Source of the DNA: Desulfobacterales bacterium
GTDB lineage: Bacteria; Desulfobacterota; Desulfobacteria; Desulfobacterales; Desulfobacteraceae
Length of the DNA stretch: 7,686 nt
Reading direction: 5' to 3'
Assembly: GCA_022361135.1 (NCBI GenBank)
Contig: JAKSBM010000379.1
Coordinates: forward strand, 1-7,686
Position 1 is the stretch's first letter. Every line of letters begins with the position of its first letter. Shown here in pieces: positions 1-6,487 of the stretch. The notes beneath the pieces are model-generated. The model saw only the letters and a program-made list of their open reading frames with translations. It was not told where the DNA came from and made no database searches. Both the position numbers and the translations under genes were made by a program.

Positions 1-20
1 AATACCGGCGTAGGAAAGGA
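1..20 (+). promoter_or_regulatory. 3' end of a TPP (thiamine pyrophosphate) riboswitch, cut by the window edge
   Basis: The first bases, AATACCGGCGTAGGAAAGG, match the conserved 3' segment of the THI-box/TPP aptamer, whose family pattern is roughly GATAATRCCRGCGNAGGGAA. The rest of the aptamer lies to the left of the window. The assignment is supported by what follows: an intrinsic terminator a few bases downstream and then a thiamine ABC transporter operon. In this class, TPP binding to the nascent leader favours the terminator and shuts off thiamine uptake genes. Seen: the motif and its position. Inferred: ligand and mechanism, because only the aptamer's last arm is visible. Confidence 0.85.
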
Positions 21-26
21 ATTCAT

Positions 27-66
27 AAAACCATTCCCGGCGGCAACCTAGGGGAATGGTTTTTTT
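27..66 (+). terminator. Intrinsic terminator acting as the riboswitch expression platform before thiB
   Basis: Bases 27-38 (AAAACCATTCCC) pair perfectly with 52-63 (GGGAATGGTTTT) around a 13-nt loop. The descending arm runs into seven T residues (60-66). This is a textbook rho-independent terminator placed between the aptamer end and the thiB ribosome binding site (GGAG, 72-75). A terminator just ahead of the gene it would block makes sense only as a conditional attenuator. The competing antiterminator is not visible, since it would involve aptamer sequence outside the window. Confidence 0.88.
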
Positions 67-81
67 ATTTTGGAGAACAAA

Positions 82-1131
82 ATGAAATTTCATAACCTGA
101 TACTCAGTTTCATGTTCATTTGCATCATGGGGTGCAGCAATGCCCCGTCCCAGGATCCGGAACCCCGGATTTTCACCCTCATGACCCACGACAGCTTCAG
201 TTTGAGCAAGCCGGTCATGGCCGCCTTTGAAAAGGCCGTGGGCGCCCCGGTGAAAATCCTGAAATCCGGGGATGCCGGAGAGGCCCTGAACAAGGCCATC
301 CTTTCCAAAAACAATCCCCTGGCCGATGTCTTCTACGGGGTGGACAATACCTTCCTCTCCCGGGCCCTCAAGGCCAATTTATTTGAACCCTACGCCCCCA
401 AGGGGCTGGATAAAATTCCCCAGGACCTGCAGATGGATCCGGGCAACCGCCTCATCCCCATGGATTTTGGGGATGTCTGCCTCAACTATGACATCCAATG
501 GTTCACCGAGCACAACCTGGCGCCGCCCACGGGGCTGGAGGATTTGATCAAGCCGGAATACAAGGGACTCACCGTGGTCCAGAACCCGGCCACATCCTCC
601 CCGGGCCTGGCCTTTCTCCTGGCCACGGTGGCCCGGTTCGGCACCGATGGATTCCAGGACTATTGGCAGGCCCTCAAGGCCAACGACCTCATGGTTAAAA
701 ACGGCTGGAAGGAAGCCTATTGGGGGGAATTCACCGCCGCCTCCAAGGGGAGCCGGCCCATTGTGGTCTCCTATGCCTCCTCCCCGGCCGCCGAAGTTTT
801 CTACGCCGATCCCCAGCCCGAACAGGCCCCAACGGGCCTGGTTTTAGGAAAGGGGTCCGCCTTCCGCCAGGTGGAATTTGCCGGGATCCTCACGGGCACC
901 CCCAATCCGGATCTGGCCCAGAAGGCCATGGATTTCCTCCTTTCCCCCACCTTCCAAGAGGATATCCCCCTGCAGATGTTCGTCTTCCCGGCCAATGCCA
1001 AGGCCCAGTTGCCCCCGGTTTTCCAGGCCCATGCCCAAATCACGGACAGCCCGGCCCTGCTGGATCCGGAAACCATTAACAGCCAACGGGACAACTGGAT
1101 CCAACAATGGACCGAAATCGTATTACAATAG
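82..1131 (+). CDS. thiB: Thiamine ABC transporter substrate-binding lipoprotein ThiB (TbpA)
   Basis: This is the extracytoplasmic protein that captures thiamine, TMP or TPP and delivers it to ThiP. I chose the ATG at 82 because GGAG at 72-75 sits 6 nt ahead; a TTG at 70 in frame would overlap that site. The product is 349 residues, against about 327 for E. coli ThiB. The N-terminus is a lipoprotein signal: Lys2, a hydrophobic stretch, then lipobox I-M-G-C with Cys18. Motifs of the thiamine-binding family follow in order: T-H-D-S-F (35-39), ADVFYGVDN (81-89), NPATSSPGL (168-176), GWKEAY (208-213), VSYASSPA (229-236) and a C-terminal PAN segment (303-305). The riboswitch upstream and thiPQ downstream support the substrate. 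The oddities are the lipid anchor, where E. coli ThiB is a soluble periplasmic protein, and altered aromatic positions around the pocket. Thiamine specificity is inferred from family and context. Confidence 0.93.
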   Translation: MKFHNLILSFMFICIMGCSNAPSQDPEPRIFTLMTHDSFSLSKPVMAAFEKAVGAPVKILKSGDAGEALNKAILSKNNPLADVFYGVDNTFLSRALKANLFEPYAPKGLDKIPQDLQMDPGNRLIPMDFGDVCLNYDIQWFTEHNLAPPTGLEDLIKPEYKGLTVVQNPATSSPGLAFLLATVARFGTDGFQDYWQALKANDLMVKNGWKEAYWGEFTAASKGSRPIVVSYASSPAAEVFYADPQPEQAPTGLVLGKGSAFRQVEFAGILTGTPNPDLAQKAMDFLLSPTFQEDIPLQMFVFPANAKAQLPPVFQAHAQITDSPALLDPETINSQRDNWIQQWTEIVLQ

Positions 1132-2810
1132 GCTCCCGGTCGGTAAACGTCCTTCCCCACCCCTATGTTCTGGCCGGACTGGTTCCGGCCATCTTCTTCC
1201 TCCTCTTTTACTTTTACCCCCTCACCGGCATTTGCATGCGCAGTTTCGCAGGGGAGAGCGGTTCGGCCACCGGCCTCCTCTCCTCCTTCCTGGCCATCCT
1301 GGATTCCGGACGCATGCGGGGAATCATCTGGTTTACCTTCTGGCAGGCCGCCGTGTCGGCCCTGCTCACCCTGGTGGCGGCCCTGCCCTGCGCCTATGTT
1401 TTTTCCCACTACCGATTTCCCGGGAAGAAATTGTTCCAGACCCTGGCGGCCATCCCCTTTGTTCTGCCCGCCGTGGTCACGGCCGCCGCCCTCCAGGCCT
1501 GGGTGGGCAAGGGCGGACTTGCGGACAGCCTTCTGGGCATGCGGCTGGAGGCCCCCCTGGCCCTGATTTTCCTGGCCCATATCTTTTATAATTTCAGCGT
1601 CATGCTCCGGATCATCTCGGGCTTCTGGGCCGGTATTCGGGGACGGGTTACCGAGGCGGCCACCCTGCTGGGGGCCTCCCCTTTCCGGGTCTTTTACCAC
1701 ATCACCCTGCCCCTGCTGGCCCCGGCCCTGTGGGCCGCCTTTGTCCTGGTTTTCATCTTCTGTTTTTCCAGCTTCGGCATCATCCTGATCCTGGGGGGAC
1801 CGGGCTATTCCACCCTGGAGGCGGAAATTTACCGCCAGGCCGCCCACCTGTTCAACCTCCCCCTGGCCGCTGCCCTTTCCCTGGTTCAGATCCTTTTCAC
1901 CCTGGCGTTGATGACCATCTACACCCGGTTCACCCGACGGGCCTCAACCCCCATGCCCCGGGCCAGTGCCCACCATTTCAAAACCGCCCGAACCCCCATG
2001 GAAAAAACCATGGTTCTCGGGGCCGTCTTTTTTATACTGGTCCTTTCGGTCTCCCCCATGGTGGCCCTGGTCATCCGTTCCCTCACCCTGGACGACCAAT
2101 GGAGTCTGGCCTTTTACACGGCCCTGTTTTCCAATGTGGAGGACTCGGTCTTTTACATTCCCCCGATCCAGGCCATGGAACAGAGTCTCTTCTTTGCCGG
2201 AACCAGCCTGGTCATTGCCCTGGTCACCGGGGTTTGCGCCGCCCTGTTCATCCACCATTGCCAGGGCCGGGATCGCCTCCTGGGCCTTCTGGCCCGGCTC
2301 ACCGACCCGGTTTTCATGCTCCCCCTGTCCACCTCGGCCGTCACCCTGGGATTCGGCATCATCATCACCCTGGACAAGCCGCCCTTGAACCTGAGGACCA
2401 GCATTTTCCTGGTCCCCATTGCCCATGCCCTGGTGGGCTTTCCCTTTGTGCTCCGCACCCTGCTGCCGGCCCTGCGGGCCATCCCCAGACAGCTCCCCGA
2501 GGCCGCCACCCTCTTGGGGGCCTCCCCCCTGGCGGTATTCCGCCATGTGGATCTTCCCCTCATGGCCCGGGCCCTGGCCGCAGGCGCCCTCTTTGCCTTC
2601 ACCATGAGTTTGGGGGAATTCGGGGCCACCCTCTTCACCTCCCGGCCGGAAACCGCCACCATCCCCGTGGCCATCTACCGATTCCTGGGCCAGCCCGGGG
2701 CCATGAATTACGGACAGGCCATGGCCATGGCCACCCTGCTCATGGGGGCCACCGCCCTGGGCTATGTCCTCATTGAAAATTTTAGAACAGATACAATGGA
2801 AGGGTTTTAA
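1107..2810 (+). CDS. thiP: Thiamine ABC transporter permease ThiP (fused two-domain)
   Basis: This is the inner-membrane channel of the thiamine importer. The 567-residue product carries two homologous permease halves of about six membrane segments each; the first helix is near 21-41 and the second half begins near 302. Each half has the EAA loop that docks on the ATPase: EAA at 183-185 with G189 and LP 201-202, and EAA at 465-467 with G471 and LP 483-484. Both loops contain the identical string EAATLLGASP. The size is close to E. coli ThiP (about 536). The ATG at 1107 lies inside thiB, giving a 25-nt overlap. No other ATG or GTG occurs in frame before the first membrane segment, so translational coupling to thiB is likely. 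The only Shine-Dalgarno-like bases are a weak TGGA at 1096-1099. The stop overlaps the thiQ start. Confidence 0.94.
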   Translation: MDRNRITIGSRSVNVLPHPYVLAGLVPAIFFLLFYFYPLTGICMRSFAGESGSATGLLSSFLAILDSGRMRGIIWFTFWQAAVSALLTLVAALPCAYVFSHYRFPGKKLFQTLAAIPFVLPAVVTAAALQAWVGKGGLADSLLGMRLEAPLALIFLAHIFYNFSVMLRIISGFWAGIRGRVTEAATLLGASPFRVFYHITLPLLAPALWAAFVLVFIFCFSSFGIILILGGPGYSTLEAEIYRQAAHLFNLPLAAALSLVQILFTLALMTIYTRFTRRASTPMPRASAHHFKTARTPMEKTMVLGAVFFILVLSVSPMVALVIRSLTLDDQWSLAFYTALFSNVEDSVFYIPPIQAMEQSLFFAGTSLVIALVTGVCAALFIHHCQGRDRLLGLLARLTDPVFMLPLSTSAVTLGFGIIITLDKPPLNLRTSIFLVPIAHALVGFPFVLRTLLPALRAIPRQLPEAATLLGASPLAVFRHVDLPLMARALAAGALFAFTMSLGEFGATLFTSRPETATIPVAIYRFLGQPGAMNYGQAMAMATLLMGATALGYVLIENFRTDTMEGF

Positions 2811-3532
2811 TGACAGATCGATTGGAACTCAAAGGCATTTACAAATATTACGGACCGGACCAGGCCGTGCTCCGGGACATCCACCTCTGCCTGGAACCGG
2901 GGACCAAACTCTCCATCCTGGGGCCGTCGGGCTCGGGCAAGACCACCCTGCTGCGCATCATTGCCGGGCTGGAATCCATCGACCGGGGGGAGTTGCTTTT
3001 CGACAACCGTCCCCTGGCCCCCATCCCGCCCCACAAACGCAACTTCGGATACATGTTCCAGGATTTTGCCCTCTTCCCCCACATGGATGTCCGGAATAAT
3101 GTGGCCTTTGGCCTGAAGATGGCCGGCATGGCCAAGAAGGAGCAAAACAAACGGGTGGATGAAATGCTGGAACTCACCACCCTCACCGGCTATGGCAAGC
3201 GCCGGGTGGACGACCTGTCCGGCGGGGAACGCCAACGGGTGGCCCTGGCACGGACCCTGGCCCCCAAGCCCCGGCTGCTCATGCTGGACGAACCCCTGTC
3301 CGCCCTGGACCGGGCCCTGCGTCACCGGCTGCTCAAGGAACTCACCCAGATCATCTCCCGGCTCAAGATCACCACCCTCTTTGTCACCCACGACCACGAT
3401 GAAGCCTTCACCGCAGGCAACCGCATCCTGGTCATGAAGGATGGGGCCATCCAGCAGGAGGGCAGCCGGGACGAACTCATCCAGTGCCCGGCCACCCCCT
3501 GGGTGGAGGAATTTCTCTCACCTCCGGAATAG
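2810..3532 (+). CDS. thiQ: Thiamine ABC transporter ATP-binding protein ThiQ
   Basis: This cytoplasmic ATPase powers the ThiBPQ importer. The 240-residue product has all the nucleotide-binding elements: Walker A GPSGSGKTT (38-46), Q-loop Gln84, ABC signature LSGGERQ (136-142), Walker B LLMLDEP (156-162), D-loop SALD (164-167) and switch His194. None of the catalytic residues is missing. Its length is close to E. coli ThiQ (about 232), and there is no extra C-terminal regulatory domain. The start is fixed by the TAATG overlap with the thiP stop and by GGAAGGG at 2798-2804 as ribosome binding site. By sequence alone it could be assigned to the broader CysA/PotA-like ATPases; position in the operon identifies it as ThiQ. 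The gene ends 4 bp from the stop of the convergent chemoreceptor gene, with no intrinsic terminator visible between them. Confidence 0.93.
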   Translation: MTDRLELKGIYKYYGPDQAVLRDIHLCLEPGTKLSILGPSGSGKTTLLRIIAGLESIDRGELLFDNRPLAPIPPHKRNFGYMFQDFALFPHMDVRNNVAFGLKMAGMAKKEQNKRVDEMLELTTLTGYGKRRVDDLSGGERQRVALARTLAPKPRLLMLDEPLSALDRALRHRLLKELTQIISRLKITTLFVTHDHDEAFTAGNRILVMKDGAIQQEGSRDELIQCPATPWVEEFLSPPE

Positions 3533-3536
3533 ACGA

Positions 3537-5540
3537 TTAAATTTTAAACCGCCCCACCATCTCGTCCAATTGCTCGGCCAGGTGGGAGAGTTCTCCTGAA
3601 CTCTTCAACACCAGCCGGCTCCGGTCGGCCATGGTCTGGGAGGCCTGGTCCACCTCGGTGATGTCCACGGAAATCACCTGGGCGGAGTTGGAGCTGTCGT
3701 TGACGGTCTGGGTCACCTCCTTGAGGCCGGTGGAGACCTGGGAGATGTTTTCGGCGATCTCGTTCACGGCAGAACTCTGCTCTTCCACGGCGGCGGCAAT
3801 GGTGGAGACAATGTCGTTGACGTCGCCGATGACCTTGGAAATCTCCAGCATCCCGTCCAGGGTGGCCGAGGAGCTGTCCTGGATGTGGTCAATCTTTTCC
3901 TTGATGTCCATGGAGGCGTTGGAGGTCTGGTTGGCCAATTCCTTGATTTCATTGGCCACCACGGCAAATCCCCGCCCGGCTTCACCGGCCCGGGCCGCTT
4001 CAATGGTGGCATTGAGGGAAAGCAGGTTCACCTGCTCGGAAATATCGGTGATGGTCTGGACCACCTGGCCGATGGCCTGGGCCGCATTCCCCAATTCCCC
4101 CATTTTCTCCCGGGAGGTCTCCACCTGGTCCACGGCGGCGGCGGAAATTCCCCGGGCCTCTTCGGCATGACGGGCGATCTCCCCGATGGTGGCATTCATC
4201 TCCTCGGCCGCTCCGGCCACGGTGTTGATATTGTCCGAGGACTGAACCATGGCCGCGGAAACGGAATTCATGTGGTTGGTCATCTCCCCGGTGGCCGTGG
4301 CCACGGCACCGGCCTTTTCCGTGGTCTGTCCGGCGCCGGTGGACATTTCCTTGGAAATATCGGCCAAATTGCCCGAGGCGTGGGACAGGGTTTCCACCCC
4401 CTGGGTGATGTCGGAAATCATGGTGTGGAGTTTGGCCACAAATTCGTTGAAACGATGGGAGAGAATCCCCACCTCATCCCGGCCGGAAACCTCCAGCCGC
4501 TTGGTGAGATCCCCGTCCCCCTGGGAAATATCCTTGAGGCCGGAAACGGTGCGGTTGATGGGGGAAACAATGGACATGGCCCCGAAAAAGATAAAGGCAC
4601 CCACCACCACCAAAGTGACCAGGCCGGTGATCAGGCTGTAATAGGTCATCTTCCGCACCGGTGCCATGAGTTCCCCATGGTCCACGGTGACGCCCACACT
4701 CCACCCGGTTTCCGGGACATGGGCAAAGCCGGCCACCTTTTCCACACCCTTGAACAGATAATTCCTCACTCCGGATTCATTGGCGGTCATGAGGCGGCCC
4801 ACCTCTTCCATGCCCTCCACCTCCAAAACGTTGAGCTTGAACAGATAATCATTGTTGGGATGGGCAATGACCATGCCCTTGTTGTTCACCAGGTAGGCAT
4901 AACCGGTTTCTCCGATTTTCACGGTGGTGAGCTTGGAGGACAGGGTATCCAGCCGGATCACCGAGGTGAAAACCCCGGCAAAGCCTTTGGCTTCGTCGTA
5001 CATGGGCACGGAAATGGTGATGACGGCCTTGCCGCTGGCCCGGGACATGATGGGTTCCCCCACCACGGTCTCCCCGGTCTGGGCTGCTTTAAAATAGCCC
5101 CGGTCCTTCACATTCACCTTTTTCTTCCGCAGGCTCCCCGCCATGCTGTCGGCCAGGATATTTCCTGCGGCATCGGTGAGGAAAAAGAGATCATAATCTT
5201 CTCCAATGCGTCCCATATAGGTTTTGAAATGGCCGTTGAGCATGGCAATTTCATCCTCGGCCCCGGAGGCGCCGTTTCCGGCGATGGCCAGTGAGGTGGT
5301 AATCACCTCGGGACTCAAGGCCATGGACCGGGCAAATTTGATTTCCTGGGCGATGAAGAGACTGGAGGTCTGACTCAGGTTTTTCGCCACCTGGAATGTG
5401 GCAATCCGGCCGGATTCCAGCAGGGCTTTGGATGAGGTGCGAACGGATATCAAACCAATGATAAACATGGGGATGAGTACGGTGACCATGCCGATGGTGA
5501 TCAATTTAACGCTGAGCTTCGTGTCCCTGATGCGCTTCAT
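3537..5540 (-). CDS. Methyl-accepting chemotaxis protein with dCache sensor domain
   Basis: This is a transmembrane chemoreceptor of 667 residues that would control CheA/CheW signalling to the flagella. Order of parts: TM1 (about 12-33), periplasmic double-Cache sensor (about 37-295, including DRGYFKAA at 146-153 and [16 protein letters not shown] at 213-228), TM2 (about 299-322), HAMP (about 322-372, Pro327) and the MCP signalling hairpin. The conserved tip region lies at 502-536, including [16 protein letters not shown] (505-520). The arms on either side of Glu514 are about 20 heptads each, which would suit the 40H class (inference). No CheR/CheB-tethering pentapeptide is seen; the protein ends GRFKI. 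The start is well set by CCTCCT at 5547-5552 (AGGAGG on the coding strand), 6 nt upstream. The ligand cannot be read from sequence. The nearby thiamine operon points the other way and gives no real evidence for a thiamine ligand. Confidence 0.95.
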   Translation of the reverse strand: MKRIRDTKLSVKLITIGMVTVLIPMFIIGLISVRTSSKALLESGRIATFQVAKNLSQTSSLFIAQEIKFARSMALSPEVITTSLAIAGNGASGAEDEIAMLNGHFKTYMGRIGEDYDLFFLTDAAGNILADSMAGSLRKKKVNVKDRGYFKAAQTGETVVGEPIMSRASGKAVITISVPMYDEAKGFAGVFTSVIRLDTLSSKLTTVKIGETGYAYLVNNKGMVIAHPNNDYLFKLNVLEVEGMEEVGRLMTANESGVRNYLFKGVEKVAGFAHVPETGWSVGVTVDHGELMAPVRKMTYYSLITGLVTLVVVGAFIFFGAMSIVSPINRTVSGLKDISQGDGDLTKRLEVSGRDEVGILSHRFNEFVAKLHTMISDITQGVETLSHASGNLADISKEMSTGAGQTTEKAGAVATATGEMTNHMNSVSAAMVQSSDNINTVAGAAEEMNATIGEIARHAEEARGISAAAVDQVETSREKMGELGNAAQAIGQVVQTITDISEQVNLLSLNATIEAARAGEAGRGFAVVANEIKELANQTSNASMDIKEKIDHIQDSSSATLDGMLEISKVIGDVNDIVSTIAAAVEEQSSAVNEIAENISQVSTGLKEVTQTVNDSSNSAQVISVDITEVDQASQTMADRSRLVLKSSGELSHLAEQLDEMVGRFKI
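3587..3604. repeat. Inverted repeat inside the 3' end of the chemoreceptor gene
   Basis: AGAGTTC (3587-3593) and GAACTCT (3598-3604) form a perfect 7-bp stem with a TCCT loop. It lies about 55 bp past the thiQ stop, inside the coding sequence of the convergent gene. Neither side carries a T-run, so it is not a standard intrinsic terminator. It could stabilise the 3' end of the thi transcript or be chance. Confidence 0.35.
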
Positions 5541-5656
5541 TTACTACCTCCTCAAGATTCAATGTCAGATCTGTAAATCGCTGCCGGATGCAAAGGGAAT
5601 CAACCCACGCCCTGCAGAGGACCAAATTTACGGGCACAGAAGAAATAAAACGGACG

Positions 5657-5704
5657 AAAAAAGCGATTCCGCCGCAGGATCTGTGATCCCGGGGATGGAT
5701 CGCT
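5657..5704 (-). terminator. Terminator-like hairpin within the chemoreceptor leader
   Basis: On the - strand, AGCGAT (5704-5699) pairs with ATCGCT (5667-5662). Two further C-G pairs lie inside after a one-base bulge. The closed loop contains a second perfect hairpin, GGATC-ACA-GATCC (5689-5677). A run of six T follows (5662-5657), the first of them used in the stem. The outer stem is short and the loop branched, so termination would be weaker than at the other terminators here. Its place about 120 nt before the start codon of the gene suggests attenuation, or the 3' end of a small RNA. Confidence 0.4.
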
Positions 5705-5713
5705 GTAATGGGG

Positions 5714-5750
5714 CCGGACCGCAGGAATCCCATGCATGGATGGCGGTCGG
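5714..5750 (-). other. Hairpin with a central palindrome in the chemoreceptor leader
   Basis: Read on the - strand, CCGACCGC (5750-5743) pairs with GCGGTCCGG (5722-5714) with one bulged base. Inside, ATCC can pair with GGAT. The loop region contains the perfect 10-nt palindrome CCATGCATGG (5730-5739). No T-run follows, so it is not a terminator. It could be an RNA structural element or a protein-binding palindrome in DNA, and GC-rich sequence makes chance hairpins common. Confidence 0.3.
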
Positions 5751-5912
5751 TCGGAAAAACAATTTGCATGTCACAACATCCCACCCCGGCATCATTGGAA
5801 AATCAGAATTATGACCGTCCATGGAAAGGACGACAAATTGCCACAGCAGATCCGGGTACGGTAAAGAACATCCCCCCTTTCATATTCAGGAATCGGGGCG
5901 GGCAAAAATCAA

Positions 5913-5940
5913 CTTATATGGGAAGTTAGGACTTTGTCAA
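5913..5940 (-). promoter_or_regulatory. Sigma70-type promoter directed at the chemoreceptor gene
   Basis: Read on the - strand, TTGACA (5940-5935) is a perfect -35 box. After a 16-nt spacer comes TATAAG (5918-5913), five of six bases of the -10 consensus. It stands out from the GC-rich surroundings as a local AT-rich patch. Transcription would begin near 5903-5909 and run to the chemoreceptor start at 5540. It sits just downstream of the terminator that ends the preceding gene, as expected for an independent unit. I found no credible sigma28 or sigma54 motif for this gene. Confidence 0.65.
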
Positions 5941-5981
5941 GATTCTGTGAATTATATGCGCCATAACCCGGGGCAATTATG

Positions 5982-6025
5982 AAAAAAAATTCCCTTTGCC
6001 GGAGAAAGAAAACCGACAAAGGGAA
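5982..6025 (-). terminator. Intrinsic terminator after the S4-domain gene
   Basis: On the - strand, TTCCCTTTG (6025-6017) pairs perfectly with CAAAGGGAA (5998-5990). CGG and CCG can add three pairs inside. The descending arm is followed by eight T (5989-5982). The hairpin lies about 100 nt past the stop of the S4-domain gene and upstream of the chemoreceptor promoter, so it separates the two units. The 6026-6123 stretch between stop and hairpin shows nothing else I can identify. Confidence 0.88.
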
Positions 6026-6123
6026 AAGCCAGATCAGGTGGGACCATTTACTTGGAATAAAAAACCATGGGAGGCATTTAACCCGCCGACACGTCCAGGA
6101 GGGGGTATAAATTTCCCTAACCG

Positions 6124-6342
6124 CTATGGGGTGAATAGTGTTAAGGCCACATCGGCGAACTCAATGGTGTCGCCGACGTAGAGCTTTCGCCGTTTCCGTG
6201 TTTCCACCTCACCATTGACCTGGACCATGCCCTGGGCAATGCAATGTTTGGCCTCGCCCCCGCTCATTACCAGATTTTCAAATTTCAGAACCTTGTACAG
6301 CTCCACGGGTTCCTGCCTGATTTCAACATCCCTTTTTTCCAT
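6124..6342 (-). CDS. ybcJ: Small S4-domain RNA-binding protein, YbcJ/COG2501 family
   Basis: This 72-residue protein is almost entirely one S4 RNA-binding fold. VELYKVLKFENLVMSGGEAK (13-32) is the helical half. VQVNGEVETRKRRKLYVGDTIEF (40-62) is the strand-turn part with the basic patch RKRRK that contacts RNA. The NGEVETRKR and VGDTIEF pattern matches what I recall of E. coli YbcJ (about 70 residues), so it appears full length. Proteins of this family are thought to bind structured or ribosomal RNA; the exact role is not settled. The ATG at 6340-6342 is preceded by AGGA (plus-strand TCCT at 6350-6353) at a 7-nt spacing. It lies 149 bp downstream of the acyl-CoA synthetase-like gene on the same strand, so co-transcription is possible. 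A strong terminator follows. Confidence 0.88.
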   Translation of the reverse strand: MEKRDVEIRQEPVELYKVLKFENLVMSGGEAKHCIAQGMVQVNGEVETRKRRKLYVGDTIEFADVALTLFTP

Positions 6343-6436
6343 CTTCCATTCCTATGGCCGCCCTTGGAATCCATGGGATCCCACCGGGGCCGGACTGACG
6401 GGGCGAAGCCTTCCACCCCCATATATTTTCACTCTC

Positions 6437-6466
6437 CCTGGGCCGGTCCACGGGGATCGGCCCGGG
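6437..6466. repeat. Strong GC-rich hairpin between the acyl-CoA synthetase-like gene and the S4 gene
   Basis: CCTGGGCCGGTCC (6437-6449) can pair with GGATCGGCCCGGG (6454-6466) around the loop ACGG. As plus-strand RNA this gives 13 pairs, two of them G-U. As minus-strand RNA those two become A-C mismatches, leaving 11 pairs. No T-run follows in either direction. It could weaken readthrough from the upstream gene or stabilise its mRNA end. Its function is unproven. Confidence 0.4.
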
Positions 6467-6473
6467 TATGATC

Positions 6474-6487
6474 GACACAAAAGTGTC
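6474..6487. repeat. Small hairpin just past the stop of the acyl-CoA synthetase-like gene
   Basis: GACAC (6474-6478) and GTGTC (6483-6487) pair around AAAA. The hairpin begins 4 nt after the stop codon of the leftward gene (6492-6494). On the - strand the loop is TTTT, but no T-run follows the stem, so it is unlikely to terminate alone. With the larger hairpin at 6437-6466 it may form a structured 3' end. Confidence 0.25.

Larger units (their letters stand above)
5541..5909 (-). promoter_or_regulatory. Long untranslated leader of the chemoreceptor gene (candidate cis-regulatory RNA or sRNA)
   Basis: Between the predicted transcription start (about 5903-5909) and the chemoreceptor start codon lie roughly 365 nt in which I find no convincing gene on either strand. 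Open frames here are short, or run antisense into neighbours, and lack family signals. The stretch holds several hairpins: CGTCC/GGACG (5816-5832), the arms at 5714-5750, and a terminator-like element at 5657-5704. The palindrome CAGATCTG (5566-5573) lies just upstream of the ribosome binding site. I looked for the GEMM (c-di-GMP) and TPP consensus motifs and found neither. It may be a regulated leader, or a separate small RNA of about 250 nt ending at the internal terminator. Function is unknown. Confidence 0.4.

Noticed and set aside
70..81. Upstream TTG start for thiB at 70
   Set aside because: It would place the Shine-Dalgarno GGAG inside the coding sequence and add four residues before the typical lipoprotein start. 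The ATG at 82 has ideal spacing.
801..1847. 348-codon open frame on the - strand across thiB and thiP
   Set aside because: It is a Gly/Gln-rich shadow of two well-identified genes, with no recognisable domain.
1730..2776. 348-codon open frame on the + strand in another frame within thiP
   Set aside because: It is Pro/His/Gly-rich nonsense overlapping a clear 12-helix permease, with no ribosome binding site or motif.
3885..5294. Long open frame (469 codons) on the + strand, antisense to the chemoreceptor gene
   Set aside because: Its translation is Gly/His-rich and low in complexity with no family motif. It is what a GC-rich gene with C/G-ending codons produces on the opposite strand. The chemoreceptor frame has clear domains throughout.
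3537..5540. Idea that the chemoreceptor senses thiamine because it neighbours thiBPQ
   Set aside because: The genes are convergent, with separate control, and nothing in the dCache domain identifies the ligand. Adjacency alone is not evidence.
5398..5814. Open frame of 138 codons reaching from the chemoreceptor 5' end into the intergenic region (+ strand), and a 92-codon frame at 5506-5784 (- strand)
   Set aside because: Both overlap the well-supported receptor start. They have no plausible composition or family resemblance, and no good ribosome binding site decides a start.
5541..5909. c-di-GMP (GEMM) riboswitch before the chemoreceptor gene
   Set aside because: This class is known upstream of some motility genes, so I looked for its conserved CACGCACAGGGCAAACC-like and GACGCAAAGCC-like segments. 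Neither is present.
5951..5979. Second possible - strand promoter with TATAAT at 5956-5951 and TAATTG at 5979-5974 (17-nt spacing)
   Set aside because: The -10 is perfect but the -35 is poor, and it abuts the T-run of the upstream terminator. The TTGACA/TATAAG pair next to it is a better candidate, though a tandem arrangement cannot be excluded.
5996..6181. 61-codon + strand open frame across the S4 gene terminator
   Set aside because: It overlaps the terminator hairpin and the antisense end of the S4 gene, with no ribosome binding site and no recognisable features.
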